Positions 23,768-33,368 of a stretch of DNA of 64,000 nucleotides are shown piece after piece. This DNA is from Chrysiogenes arsenatis DSM 11915. Its GTDB lineage: Bacteria; Chrysiogenota; Chrysiogenetes; Chrysiogenales; Chrysiogenaceae. The position numbers and the translations under genes were made by a program. Where the stretch lies: assembly GCF_000469585.1 (NCBI RefSeq), contig NZ_AWNK01000001.1:248731-312730 (forward strand), written 5' to 3'. The notes beneath the pieces were generated by a model. That model did not search any database, had not been told where the DNA came from, and was given only the letters and a program-made list of their open reading frames with translations. Each line of letters starts with the position of its first letter. The stretch's first letter is position 1.

Positions 23768-26700
23768 ATGAAACGTCGTCCCATTAAGCGAGTACTGGTT
23801 GCCAATCGTGGCGAAATAGCGATTCGCGTTTTTCGTGCCTGTACTGAACTCGGCTTGGAAACCATCGCCATATACTCTCAAGAAGATCTCCTGAGCCTCC
23901 ATCGTTATAAGGCTGACGAAGCATATCTGATCGGCAAAGGGAAAGATCCTATCGGCGCGTACCTCGACATCGAAGGGATTATCTCGCTGGCGATCGAAAA
24001 AAAGATTGACGCGATTCATCCCGGATATGGGTTCCTTGCCGAAAATGCCGTTTTTGCCAAGCGTTGCGAAGACGAAGGAATTAAATTCATTGGCCCTTCG
24101 GCAGCCACCATTCAGTGCATGGGCGATAAGGTTGAAGCGAAAGTTATGGCTGTCAAAGCAGGACTACCCGTCATCCCCGGCACAGAAGAGCCGATCAAAA
24201 CTGAACAAGACGCGTTGCTTTTCGCGAAAAAGTCTGGCTACCCCATTATGATTAAAGCGGCAGCTGGTGGCGGTGGGCGCGGCATGCGGATCGCCCGCAA
24301 CAAAGACGAACTGATTTCCGGCATCGAATCTGCTCGCTCCGAGGCACTCAAAGCATTTGGCTCCGACTCTGTCTTTCTCGAAAAACTTCTCGAAAAACCA
24401 AAACATATCGAAGTACAAATCCTGGGTGACGATTACGGCAATATTGTTCACCTCTATGAGCGCGACTGCTCGATTCAGCGCCGCCACCAAAAAGTTATCG
24501 AAACTGCTCCCAGTTTGACCCTGAGCGATATGCAACGCAAAGAAATCTGTGATGACGCCGTCAAACTCGCCAAAAACATTGGCTACATTAACGCGGGCAC
24601 GGTCGAATTTCTGGTTGACCAAGAGGGGAAGCATTACTTTATCGAAATGAACCCGCGCATTCAGGTTGAACATACCGTGACGGAAATGGTAACCGGTTGG
24701 GATCTGGTGCAGGCACAAATCAATATCGCGCGCGGAAGCAGCCTTGATTCGACCGAAATTGGCATGAAGAGCCAAATGGATATATCACTCCACGGCTACG
24801 CCATTCAGTGCCGCGTGACCACCGAAGATCCGGCAAACAACTTTCTTCCCGATACCGGGCGCATCACAGCGTACCGCAGTGCGTATGGCTTCGGCGTTCG
24901 TCTTGATGCTGGGAACGCCTTCGAAGGGGCGATTATTTCGCCGCACTACGATTCGCTCCTCGTCAAAGTTACCACGTGGGGCAAGACACACAAAAAAGCT
25001 GCGTTGAAAATGAACCGTGCCCTGAAAGAATTCCGGATTCGCGGTGTAAAAACCAACATCGCCTTCATGGAAAATGTCGTAACCGACCCCTGCTTCCTTG
25101 CGGGAAAAACCGACACTTCCTATATCGAAAGTAACCCACACCTCTTCCAATTCCGCGAGAAAAAAGACCGCGCCACAAAATTGCTGAGCTTCATCGGCAA
25201 TGTAGTCGTGAATGGAACCGAAGGGATACCCAAAGGAAAACCACAAGGCGTTGTGTTCTTTGAGCCGGATATCGTAAAAGTGAAGGCAGCGCAAATTATC
25301 CCTGGCACCAAGCAGATCTTGGACGAGCGTGGCCCGGCTGGGCTGGCAAAGTGGATGCTCGAACAAAAACAACTCCTGATTACCGACACCACCATGCGCG
25401 ACGCCCACCAATCGCTGTTTGCCACGCGGATGCGCACCAAAGATATGATGAAAGTTTCGCGGGCAGCGGCAGCACTTATGCCAAATATGTTCAGCTACGA
25501 AATGTGGGGTGGCGCAACATTTGACGTAGCCTACCGGTTCTTGCACGAATCGCCATGGGATCGCTTACGCCAAATGCGTGAAGCAGTCCCGAACACGCTC
25601 TTTCAGATGCTGCTGCGTGGTGCAAATGCCGTTGGGTACACCAACTATCCTGATAACGTCGTGCGCGAATTCATCCGCGTCAGCGCCCGCGAAGGGATGG
25701 ACATCTACCGCATTTTTGACTCGCTGAACTGGCTTGACGGCATGAAAATAGCTATCGAAGAAGTGGGCAAGCAAAATAAGATTGCTGAAGCGTGCGTCTG
25801 CTATACCGGCGATATTCTCGATAAAAAACGGACAAAGTACGACCTGAAATACTACGTCAATATGGCCAAAGAATTGGAAAAAATGGGGGCGCACGTTCTT
25901 GGCATTAAAGACATGGCGGGTCTTTTAAAGCCATACGCCGCGACGGAGCTTGTTAAGGCACTTAAAGATGCCATTTCGATTCCGATTCACTTCCACACGC
26001 ATGACACGAGCGGTAACGGCGTAGCGACCATTATGAAAGCGGCTGAAGCCGGAGTTGATGCGGTCGATCTGGCACTCGCTTCGATGGCCGAACTCACCAG
26101 TCAGCCTTCGCTGAACGCCATACTCTACGCTCTGCAAGGACATGAACGCGATCCGAAAATTGACATCGAAGGAGCGCAAAAGCTCTCGAACTACTTCGAA
26201 ATCATCCGCGACTACTACGCGCCATTTGAAAGCGGCCTGAAAGCTGGGAACGCCGAAGTGTACGAGCACGAAATCCCCGGCGGGCAATACTCAAACCTCC
26301 GCCCACAAGCTATTTCCATGGGACTTGGCGAACGGTTTGACGATATCAAAAAGAAATACGCTCAGGTGAACATGATCCTCGGCGATATCGTGAAAGTAAC
26401 GCCATCATCAAAAACCGTTGGGGATTTGGCGCTCTTTATGGTGCGCAACAATATCGAAACCAAAGATGAGTTGGTCGAGAAAGGGGCGAAACTCGGCTTC
26501 CCGGATAGTGCCGTTTCCTACTTTAAAGGGATGATGGGACAGCCGATGGGTGGCTTCCCTGAAGATCTAAAAGCCGTTGTTCTCAAAGGGGAAGAACCGA
26601 TCACCTGCCGTCCGGGCGAACTTCTTGAGCCTGTTGATCTTGAAGCGGCTCGACTGCAACTCGAAAAGAAATTCGGCATCAAAGCCAACGATGAAGATGC

Positions 26701-27217
26701 CGTGAGCTATGTACTCTACCCACGCGTCATTGAAGATTATTATAAGCTACTCGACGCCTACGGCGATGTCAGCGTGCTCGATACTCCAACGTTCTTCTAC
26801 GGACTCGAAATTGGCGAGCAAAAAGAGATCGTGATCCAGGAAGGGAAAACGCTGGTTATGAAATTGGTTGCCGTGGGCGAAGTCAACGAAAAAGGGGCAC
26901 GTCCTGTTACCTTCGAACTCAACGGCGTCACCAGAACGGTTCACGTCAAAGATGTCGAAGCATCGAAAAGTGTCGTGACACGCGAAAAGGCTGACCTAGA
27001 CAACCCCGCGCACCTTGCCGCTTCAATGCCGGGAAAAGTCTTTAAACTCTTGGCAAAAGAGGGCGATGCTGTCAAAAAAGACCAAGCGGTTATTGTAACG
27101 GAAGCGATGAAAATGGAGACGAAGGTTTCCGCTGCCAAAGCTGGCAAGGTGGTGAAACTGCTTGTCAAAGAGGGCGAAGTTGTAGATGCGGGAGACTTGC
27201 TCGCCATCGTCGAGTAA
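23768..27217 (+). CDS. pyc: Pyruvate carboxylase, single-chain
   Basis: The 1149-residue biotin enzyme carboxylates pyruvate to oxaloacetate using ATP and bicarbonate. I choose the ATG at 23768 (MKRRPIKRVLVANRGEIAIR, GGGGG-type site) over 23741. The domains run in order: biotin carboxylase (1-450; AAAGGGGRGMRIARN near 160, EMNPRIQVEHTVTEM near 293), carboxyltransferase (from ITDTTMRDAHQSLFATRMRT near 537), tetramerisation region, and the biotin carrier domain with EAMKMET, biotinylated Lys1115. Everything needed is in one chain, unlike two-subunit forms. It has its own promoter, upstream dyads and terminator. The role is to refill the TCA cycle and start gluconeogenesis. Confidence 0.95.
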   Translation: MKRRPIKRVLVANRGEIAIRVFRACTELGLETIAIYSQEDLLSLHRYKADEAYLIGKGKDPIGAYLDIEGIISLAIEKKIDAIHPGYGFLAENAVFAKRCEDEGIKFIGPSAATIQCMGDKVEAKVMAVKAGLPVIPGTEEPIKTEQDALLFAKKSGYPIMIKAAAGGGGRGMRIARNKDELISGIESARSEALKAFGSDSVFLEKLLEKPKHIEVQILGDDYGNIVHLYERDCSIQRRHQKVIETAPSLTLSDMQRKEICDDAVKLAKNIGYINAGTVEFLVDQEGKHYFIEMNPRIQVEHTVTEMVTGWDLVQAQINIARGSSLDSTEIGMKSQMDISLHGYAIQCRVTTEDPANNFLPDTGRITAYRSAYGFGVRLDAGNAFEGAIISPHYDSLLVKVTTWGKTHKKAALKMNRALKEFRIRGVKTNIAFMENVVTDPCFLAGKTDTSYIESNPHLFQFREKKDRATKLLSFIGNVVVNGTEGIPKGKPQGVVFFEPDIVKVKAAQIIPGTKQILDERGPAGLAKWMLEQKQLLITDTTMRDAHQSLFATRMRTKDMMKVSRAAAALMPNMFSYEMWGGATFDVAYRFLHESPWDRLRQMREAVPNTLFQMLLRGANAVGYTNYPDNVVREFIRVSAREGMDIYRIFDSLNWLDGMKIAIEEVGKQNKIAEACVCYTGDILDKKRTKYDLKYYVNMAKELEKMGAHVLGIKDMAGLLKPYAATELVKALKDAISIPIHFHTHDTSGNGVATIMKAAEAGVDAVDLALASMAELTSQPSLNAILYALQGHERDPKIDIEGAQKLSNYFEIIRDYYAPFESGLKAGNAEVYEHEIPGGQYSNLRPQAISMGLGERFDDIKKKYAQVNMILGDIVKVTPSSKTVGDLALFMVRNNIETKDELVEKGAKLGFPDSAVSYFKGMMGQPMGGFPEDLKAVVLKGEEPITCRPGELLEPVDLEAARLQLEKKFGIKANDEDAVSYVLYPRVIEDYYKLLDAYGDVSVLDTPTFFYGLEIGEQKEIVIQEGKTLVMKLVAVGEVNEKGARPVTFELNGVTRTVHVKDVEASKSVVTREKADLDNPAHLAASMPGKVFKLLAKEGDAVKKDQAVIVTEAMKMETKVSAAKAGKVVKLLVKEGEVVDAGDLLAIVE

Positions 27218-27232
27218 AACAACGCACAACAA

Positions 27233-27265
27233 GGGGCGGTTTGCTGCGGCAAATCGCCCTTTTTG
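27233..27265 (+). terminator. Intrinsic terminator after pyc
   Basis: GGGGCGGTTTGC and GCAAATCGCCC form a stem with one mismatch and a small loop, followed by TTTTTG, 16 nt after the stop codon. Confidence 0.9.
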
Positions 27266-27369
27266 CGTTTGTTATTTAGAAGAAGTATGACCACTCAATT
27301 GGTTCACATGTGCCCACGGTTGTGGTATACCGTAGCCATATCACCGCTTGGGGGTTGACCTCTTTAATT

Positions 27370-30300
27370 ATGGGAAGATATCGCACCCGCACCATTATCG
27401 CGATCCTCATCTGCACTCTCCCATTTGTATCGTGGGCTGGCGGCATCAGCTTTCGGGTTGACACCACTGCCCCACAAGGCTTTATGCGTGAAGTTATCTC
27501 CCTGACACTTCCAGAACCCGTTCCATACAACGTACTGGATTACACCATCGTCAATAAGGCGGTCATTGAATTTCCTGATTTTATCGTCGACTTTGGCGAT
27601 ACCACGCAAATCTCCCTTCCGAACGCCCAAATCGTGAGTCACATTACGAATGACTCCGGCAAACTCATTATTCACCTCAAACAAACCCCCGTAACCATTC
27701 AGGACACTTTCCGCAGTGATCCGTTCGTGGTTCAGATTGTTTTTGAAAGCGAGCAGGAGCGGGTTGCGGAAGTTGAGCGCAATATGAATAACCTGCTGCA
27801 AGCGCTCGGTCGTGAATTTGTACTCCCATCGCGCACCACGGCAGCAACAACAAGTGCCGCAACGACCGAGGCAACCATCCCTACCCAACTCAGCCGTGAC
27901 GAATTGCGCCAACTCGAATTGCAGGATTCAAGCCGCGGCATCATTAACCCGTATCGCGCCGATGATCGGCAAAAAGGGCTGAACACGCCAGATGCCATCA
28001 GTCTGCGGCGCGGTCAAGCGAGCCTAAGCGAAGGGAACTACAAAGAAGCGCTCGAGCATTTTCTCAGCATCATCCGCAACTCTCCCGAATCGCCCCTCGT
28101 CGAAGAAGCCACCTTCCTCCTTGGCGAATGCTACCGCAATATCCCGCAAGTTCCAGTCGCTGTCCAATACCAAGACGCGATTACCATTTATCAAAAAGCA
28201 ATGGAGTTATATCCCGACAGTAGCTTTGTGCCGATGGCCGAATTTGGCATTGCTCGCGCCTATGAAGATCTTGGACTGCTCTACGAAGCGAAATATCACT
28301 ATGAAGCAATTGCCGAGTTCTACGGCATGAGTGAATACGCTGGGCCAGCGAGGCTAGCGATTGCACGGTTAAACATGGCCGATAATGACTCCAAAGGGGC
28401 GATCGAAATACTCGAAAAAATCCTCAGCGACTACTCGGAAGATAACTGGCGCATTGAGGCACAACAACAGCTTGCAAAAATTCATTATGCGTTGGGGGAA
28501 TTTGAAAAAAGCACCCGCTATTTTGAACAAATGCAGCAGGAATATCCTGAATTTACCCTTTACGATGCCGCGTACATGCTCAGTGTCGGGCGAGCTTTCC
28601 AAGGGAGTGGCAAACTGGAGCAGGCCGCACACGTCTACTCAAAAGTCATCAATATCTTTCCGGATGCTCCTGAGGTACCTGAGGCGCTGCTTCACCTCGT
28701 CGAAGTACTGAAAGAAGCCGGCAATCCGCAGGTTGCTCAAGTCTATATCAGCGAACTGACTGGACGTTTTTCGGAACAGATTACGGCGTCAAAAGCGCAA
28801 CTTATTCATGGTGACATCTTGCACGATAGTGGCGATTACGAAGGGGCGTTGGGGCTTTTTGCCATCGTCGACCTTGGCCTGCACGGTGCAGAACTGCGAG
28901 ATAGCATCCTCATGCGGACAGCACGAGCCGAAGTGAAAACTGGAGAATACGATAACGCTATTGCTCACGTGGGCGAAATCATTCAATTCTACCCCGACTC
29001 ACCGTACAAAAACGAAGCAACGGCATTGCGTGATGAAGCGCTCTACGAAAAGGCTGTGGCCGCCGCGAACAGGGGCGAGGCGCACAACAGCTATATGCTC
29101 GCTGACATGTTAGTGCAAAGCTACCTTGGCGAAGAAGAGAGCGACATCTACCGCAAAGCTCAAGCGCTGGCGGAAAAATCGCACTACAATATGGGTCTCA
29201 ATCTCCAAACAGAAGATCCATATCGCGCGCTGGCGCACCTTGACCAGCAATTAGCGCTCTACCCAACTGGCGCTCACAGCGACTCTGCCGAGCGCACTCT
29301 GCGCGAACTTACCCTGAATCTTGCCGAACAAGAGATACGCGATCTGCGATTCCAGGATGCACTTCGTCGCATCAACAACGCCATTGAACGTTTCCCCGAA
29401 GGATATTTAGCCGCACAATTCCGTGACTTGAAAGTCATGGCCTTGTTTAAGCAAGGCGAATTCCTCTTTAATAACGGCAACTATCAAGATGGATCTGGCT
29501 ACTTCGATACTATTTTTTCACAGCACGCCCACACCCCATACGCTTCTGTTTCGCGTGATTTCCTGATCAATGCAGGCAAAGCCAATGTCTTCGCCGCCTA
29601 TACCGCCAGCAACTATCCCGAAGCCATTGACCAGTTCGGCATCTACGATCAATACCTTCAAGAAGATCCCGAAGAGTATTTTTATGCCGGAAAAATGGCC
29701 GCGCAAAGCTACAGCCGCCTTGGTTTCTATGATCGCGGCCTAGAACATATCAACGATATGGATGCCAAACTCCCGAGTGCCTATGACCCACAGCTCGACG
29801 ATTTACGCGCCCTGAATTATTGGGGACTAAAGCAATACGATCGCCTTATCTCAATACTCGCCCCACGGCGCCAGAATGGCATCTTATTGCCCGAAGCATA
29901 TGAAGTGCTTGCCCAAGCCTACCAACAAACGAATCGACCTGACGAGGCACTGACCACCTACTTGCAGGGAGCCGATAAACTGGTGGGAGATGAAGGGCGT
30001 GCATTGCGCTTAAAAGCAGCGGAAATAATGACCCGCAACGGGACATATCCCGAAGCAATAGAACAGTTCGCTATGATTGTCGGTAGCGACACGCCCGACC
30101 GAGTGCAAACGAATGCGGCCAAGCAACTGCTCACGCTGTATGACTCGACGGAAAACCGTCAAGATACGATTAGCCTTGCCCGTGCCCAAGCACAAATGGC
30201 CAGTGATACCAACGACCGCCTCTTCTTTCTAGAAAAAGAAGCGACCGCCCTGAAACAAACAGGAAAAACCGCTGAAGCACAACAAGTCTACCAACGGATT

Positions 30301-30396
30301 TTTGAACTTGACCCAACCGGGGTGTACGGGCTGCGCGCCAAGCAAGAGATTGACGATTTTGCGTGGCGTAACCGCGTGAGGAGAAACGCCCCATGA
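27370..30396 (+). CDS. Large exported TPR-repeat protein with AMIN-like N-terminal region
   Basis: I start at 27370 (MGRYRTRTIIAILIC) because it begins a typical signal peptide ending near VSWAGG; an in-frame ATG at 27310 would prefix 20 non-signal residues. The 1008-residue protein has an N-terminal beta-rich stretch (about 20-135) reminiscent of the AMIN domain, a Thr/Ala-rich linker, then roughly 20 TPR motifs covering residues 210-990 (for example GNYKEALEHFLSII, GDYEGALGLFAIV, GKTAEAQQVYQRIFELDP). It is probably a periplasmic scaffold. It overlaps a soluble histidine kinase by ATGA, which ties the two functionally, although one is outside and the other inside the cytoplasmic membrane. 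Precise role unknown. Confidence 0.75.
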   Translation: MGRYRTRTIIAILICTLPFVSWAGGISFRVDTTAPQGFMREVISLTLPEPVPYNVLDYTIVNKAVIEFPDFIVDFGDTTQISLPNAQIVSHITNDSGKLIIHLKQTPVTIQDTFRSDPFVVQIVFESEQERVAEVERNMNNLLQALGREFVLPSRTTAATTSAATTEATIPTQLSRDELRQLELQDSSRGIINPYRADDRQKGLNTPDAISLRRGQASLSEGNYKEALEHFLSIIRNSPESPLVEEATFLLGECYRNIPQVPVAVQYQDAITIYQKAMELYPDSSFVPMAEFGIARAYEDLGLLYEAKYHYEAIAEFYGMSEYAGPARLAIARLNMADNDSKGAIEILEKILSDYSEDNWRIEAQQQLAKIHYALGEFEKSTRYFEQMQQEYPEFTLYDAAYMLSVGRAFQGSGKLEQAAHVYSKVINIFPDAPEVPEALLHLVEVLKEAGNPQVAQVYISELTGRFSEQITASKAQLIHGDILHDSGDYEGALGLFAIVDLGLHGAELRDSILMRTARAEVKTGEYDNAIAHVGEIIQFYPDSPYKNEATALRDEALYEKAVAAANRGEAHNSYMLADMLVQSYLGEEESDIYRKAQALAEKSHYNMGLNLQTEDPYRALAHLDQQLALYPTGAHSDSAERTLRELTLNLAEQEIRDLRFQDALRRINNAIERFPEGYLAAQFRDLKVMALFKQGEFLFNNGNYQDGSGYFDTIFSQHAHTPYASVSRDFLINAGKANVFAAYTASNYPEAIDQFGIYDQYLQEDPEEYFYAGKMAAQSYSRLGFYDRGLEHINDMDAKLPSAYDPQLDDLRALNYWGLKQYDRLISILAPRRQNGILLPEAYEVLAQAYQQTNRPDEALTTYLQGADKLVGDEGRALRLKAAEIMTRNGTYPEAIEQFAMIVGSDTPDRVQTNAAKQLLTLYDSTENRQDTISLARAQAQMASDTNDRLFFLEKEATALKQTGKTAEAQQVYQRIFELDPTGVYGLRAKQEIDDFAWRNRVRRNAP

Positions 30397-31577
30397 GCAC
30401 ATCACCAGAAGGCGCTACGACTCCCATCGACATTCAAGAGTTAATGCGTGCAATGGAGTACTTTAACGAGCAATCAGCTCGACTCAGTGCTTCCTACCAA
30501 AAGCTCGAAGAAGAAGTGGCATCGCTCAATATCGCCCTTGATGCCAAAAACCGCTACCTGACGAATATCCTGCAAAGCATTTCCAACGGTGTTATCAGCG
30601 TCGATAGCCAAGGAATCATTACGTTGATCAACCGTGCCGCTGGCGATATGACTGGGCTTACGCCTGAACAGGTCGTTGGTACTGCGATAAGCGACTTACC
30701 CGAATTTCACGATCTGACTCGCACCGAAGGCAACATCGCCCACCAAACACTGAAAGACTTTTCACGAACCGCCACCCTTCACCTGCGTAGTGGTGCAAAA
30801 AAAGTTATCGAATACAGTCTGACGCCACTGGAAGAAGATGCGGGCGGCATTTTATTTTTTCGCGATATGACGCGCATCATAGAACTGGAACAACAGGCCA
30901 AGCGCAACGAAAAACTCACCGCCATGGGGGAAATGGCGGCCAATATTGCCCATGAAATTCGCAACCCACTTGGCTCTATCGAGCTTTTTGCTTCGCTCTT
31001 GCGGCGCGATCTTGAGCAGGAACCTGAAAAACAACAACTCGCCACCAACATCGTCAGTGGGGTACGCAACCTCAACACTGTCATCAGCAACCTGCTTTTA
31101 TTTACCCGCAATGTCAGCCTGAGCAAAGAGTTGATTGACCCGCAAGAACTGGTAAACGAGGTGCTAACGTTTTGCGAGCATCTGAAACATCGGCGACATA
31201 TCAACCTGACCCACACCATCACGCCAGGAACACCTCTTTATGGCGACTTCGACCTCCTCAATCAAGTACTCCTGAACCTGCTGCAAAATGCGATGAATGC
31301 TATCGAAGGGGATGGTGCTGTCGCCATACGTGTCTATGCCGAAGAGAACCATACCTTACTTGAAGTGTCCGATGATGGCTGCGGCATGAATCAGGAAACG
31401 CTTGATAAAATCTTTATCCCCTTTTACACCAGCCGCGCCAAAGGGACAGGGCTTGGCCTTTCTATTGTGAACCGCATTATCGAAGCGCACCAGGGGGTGA
31501 TCCGTGTTGAGTCAGAACTTGGCCACGGCACGCGCTTTACCATCAAGCTGCCGATCCCTGAACGTGCCTCCGAATGA
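30393..31577 (+). CDS. Soluble PAS-domain sensor histidine kinase (AtoS/FlgS-like)
   Basis: The 394-residue protein has no membrane helix. It contains an N-terminal coiled coil (about 15-50), a PAS domain (ILQSISNGVISVDSQGIITLINRAAG...), the H-box with phosphoacceptor His187 (ANIAHEIRNPLGSIELF), and a full ATPase domain (N-box LLNLLQNAMNAIEG, SDDGCGMNQ, GTGLGLSIVNRI). This layout is shared with AtoS-, ZraS- and FlgS-type kinases that pair with sigma-54 regulators; no response regulator lies beside it. It is coupled by ATGA overlaps to both the TPR gene upstream and yraN downstream. Confidence 0.88.
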   Translation: MSTSPEGATTPIDIQELMRAMEYFNEQSARLSASYQKLEEEVASLNIALDAKNRYLTNILQSISNGVISVDSQGIITLINRAAGDMTGLTPEQVVGTAISDLPEFHDLTRTEGNIAHQTLKDFSRTATLHLRSGAKKVIEYSLTPLEEDAGGILFFRDMTRIIELEQQAKRNEKLTAMGEMAANIAHEIRNPLGSIELFASLLRRDLEQEPEKQQLATNIVSGVRNLNTVISNLLLFTRNVSLSKELIDPQELVNEVLTFCEHLKHRRHINLTHTITPGTPLYGDFDLLNQVLLNLLQNAMNAIEGDGAVAIRVYAEENHTLLEVSDDGCGMNQETLDKIFIPFYTSRAKGTGLGLSIVNRIIEAHQGVIRVESELGHGTRFTIKLPIPERASE

Positions 31578-31915
31578 AGTCGACTCGCGCGACCGGAGCG
31601 CAGCACGAAGAGGAGGCGGCGCGCTATCTGGAAAGGCGAGGATATGGTATTGTGGAGCGAAATTTTCGCTCACGGCGTGGTGAAATAGACATTATTGCTA
31701 CCGAAGGGTCGGTGTTGGTTTTTATTGAAGTGCGCTACCGCGCTGCTGGCGGAATCGGCGCTGCGTATACGGTCAACCATCAAAAACAGGAGCGACTGCG
31801 CCGTTGCGCTGCGGCATATCTTATGAGATACCCGTGGTCTGGCGATGTCCGATTCGATGTCGTCGCCATCAATGGAAATCAAACAACCCTTTACCAAGAC
31901 GCTTTCAGAGGTTAA
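31574..31915 (+). CDS. YraN/UPF0102 family nuclease-fold protein
   Basis: The 113-residue protein has the family signature: GAQHEEEAARYLERRGYGIVERNFR, RRGEIDIIATEGSVLVFIEVRYR, then FDVVAI. The spaced E, D and EVR residues match the PD-(D/E)XK nuclease core (EID...FIEVR). Its cellular role is unsettled. The ATGA overlap with the kinase gene and a 3-bp gap to the next gene place it in the same operon. Confidence 0.9.
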   Translation: MKSTRATGAQHEEEAARYLERRGYGIVERNFRSRRGEIDIIATEGSVLVFIEVRYRAAGGIGAAYTVNHQKQERLRRCAAAYLMRYPWSGDVRFDVVAINGNQTTLYQDAFRG

Positions 31916-31918
31916 CGT

Positions 31919-33301
31919 ATGATTACATGGCATTCGTGGAATGTAGACAATCTTCGGCGCGCCGATGCCGAACTTCGCCCAGTTATCCTCCAGATTACAT
32001 CGGAAATCAATCGTCGCTGCGTTGATCCCCGTTTAACGCCAGATCAGCAGGAAGCGTACACCTTTGAGGAGATCGAAAGAAACTTCCTTCCCGTGCTGGT
32101 TGTGGCTGAAGAGCGCCCCGATATCGACATGATTTTTGGCTCTGGAACCTATCCTTGCCTCGTCGTTATCACACCGCATGGCAGAGTGCTCAAAACATTA
32201 GAGCCGGAAATGGAGCAGGATCTTTACAACCCACTGCTGGAATGTCGCCGGACATATATCAACGCTGGGCACACGGCAGGTCACGCCGTTGTGCTGCCCC
32301 ACTATCTGTTTGCCGATCTGCCAGCTATCCCCGAAGATTTTGCCCAAAAAGGGATCGAACAACTTTTTCAGGACGCCAACCGTTTTGTTTCGACGATGCC
32401 AGCAATGATGGATGCATCGGACAGCACCCTGTATGGTCAAGGCGATATGCTTAATTTCCTCGTCGAGCTGGGCAATGCACGGCAGGACGAATCTATCAGC
32501 GAACTTGCCGGAACCTGTCTGAATGTGCTGACCGCAACGTTGTGGGATCCGGAACTCGGCGGTTATTTTCTGGCCAAAGAAAAAGAACATATCATTGGCG
32601 TAAAAAAACTCTCTGACCAACTCGATATCCTTGAAGCGCTCATTAATTTTTCCGAATTTGATCGCGCCCCCGCGCATCAGGCAATCACCGCTCTGCGCCA
32701 GAGCATCACCGCCAATTTCTATCAAGAAAACGGGTTATTTGCTTTCTACTCAACATCCGATGCCATCGGCCTAGAAAACAACTTTCGCTATCTTGCCTTG
32801 CTGGCAAAAGGGATACGCAACGCTCTGATTGCTGACCTCAGCGTGAACGATATTACCCCCATAGCGCAGACGCTCGCCAACTTGCAACAGGCCAATGGAA
32901 CCTTTCCGCCACTGCTCCATCGCTCTGACAGCGCACCACTACTGGGCGTTCAAAGTACGGCGGCTATTGCGTTTGCCGAAATAGCTACCCTCTGCAATGA
33001 TGAATCATGGCGCGAAAAAGGGCTGCAAGCGCTCTATCCTTGCTTTGGAAGCATGTGGCGTACTGCTGGTGGCTGCCTTGGAACCACTAACACGGCCTCT
33101 GAACCACTTCCGCCCGTCTGCCCACTGCGCGAAAACATGCTTTTTGCACACGCTTGCCGCCTCTATCGTGATGGCACGATGGGAGAAAATATCACCACCT
33201 ACCGCAATCAAACACTCCAAATCTTCATGCAGAATGCCTTTGCCAGCTTCGGTGCGCAACGATACTGCTATGGACGCGAATTGTTATTTATTGGCAGGTA
33301 A
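31919..33301 (+). CDS. Shortened DUF255/YyaL-like protein lacking the thioredoxin CXXC
   Basis: The 460-residue protein resembles the YyaL/spermatogenesis-associated-20 family: an N-terminal thioredoxin-like domain (WHSWNVDNLRRADAELRPVI, EEIERNFLPVLVVAEERPDID, YPCLVVITPHGRVL) followed by an alpha/alpha-barrel region. Family members normally have CHWCH where this protein reads SEINRRCVDPRL, and are about 650-700 residues long. Here the redox motif is gone and the barrel is shortened. It probably keeps a structural or binding role. The assignment rests on the spacing of the conserved EERPD and TPDG-like blocks and is moderately sure. Confidence 0.6.
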   Translation: MITWHSWNVDNLRRADAELRPVILQITSEINRRCVDPRLTPDQQEAYTFEEIERNFLPVLVVAEERPDIDMIFGSGTYPCLVVITPHGRVLKTLEPEMEQDLYNPLLECRRTYINAGHTAGHAVVLPHYLFADLPAIPEDFAQKGIEQLFQDANRFVSTMPAMMDASDSTLYGQGDMLNFLVELGNARQDESISELAGTCLNVLTATLWDPELGGYFLAKEKEHIIGVKKLSDQLDILEALINFSEFDRAPAHQAITALRQSITANFYQENGLFAFYSTSDAIGLENNFRYLALLAKGIRNALIADLSVNDITPIAQTLANLQQANGTFPPLLHRSDSAPLLGVQSTAAIAFAEIATLCNDESWREKGLQALYPCFGSMWRTAGGCLGTTNTASEPLPPVCPLRENMLFAHACRLYRDGTMGENITTYRNQTLQIFMQNAFASFGAQRYCYGRELLFIGR

Positions 33302-33305
33302 AATC

Positions 33306-33344
33306 AAAAAAAATCCCGGACGCTTTCGTGCGACCGGGATTTTT
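33306..33344. terminator. Bidirectional terminator between convergent genes
   Basis: AAAAATCCCGG and CCGGGATTTTT flank a 17-nt GC-rich loop that can extend the stem (CGC...GCG). T-tracts occur on both strands, serving the gene ending at 33301 and the convergent peptidase ending at 33369. Confidence 0.9.
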
Positions 33345-33368
33345 ATATGTGTTGTCTGTACTTGTCCG

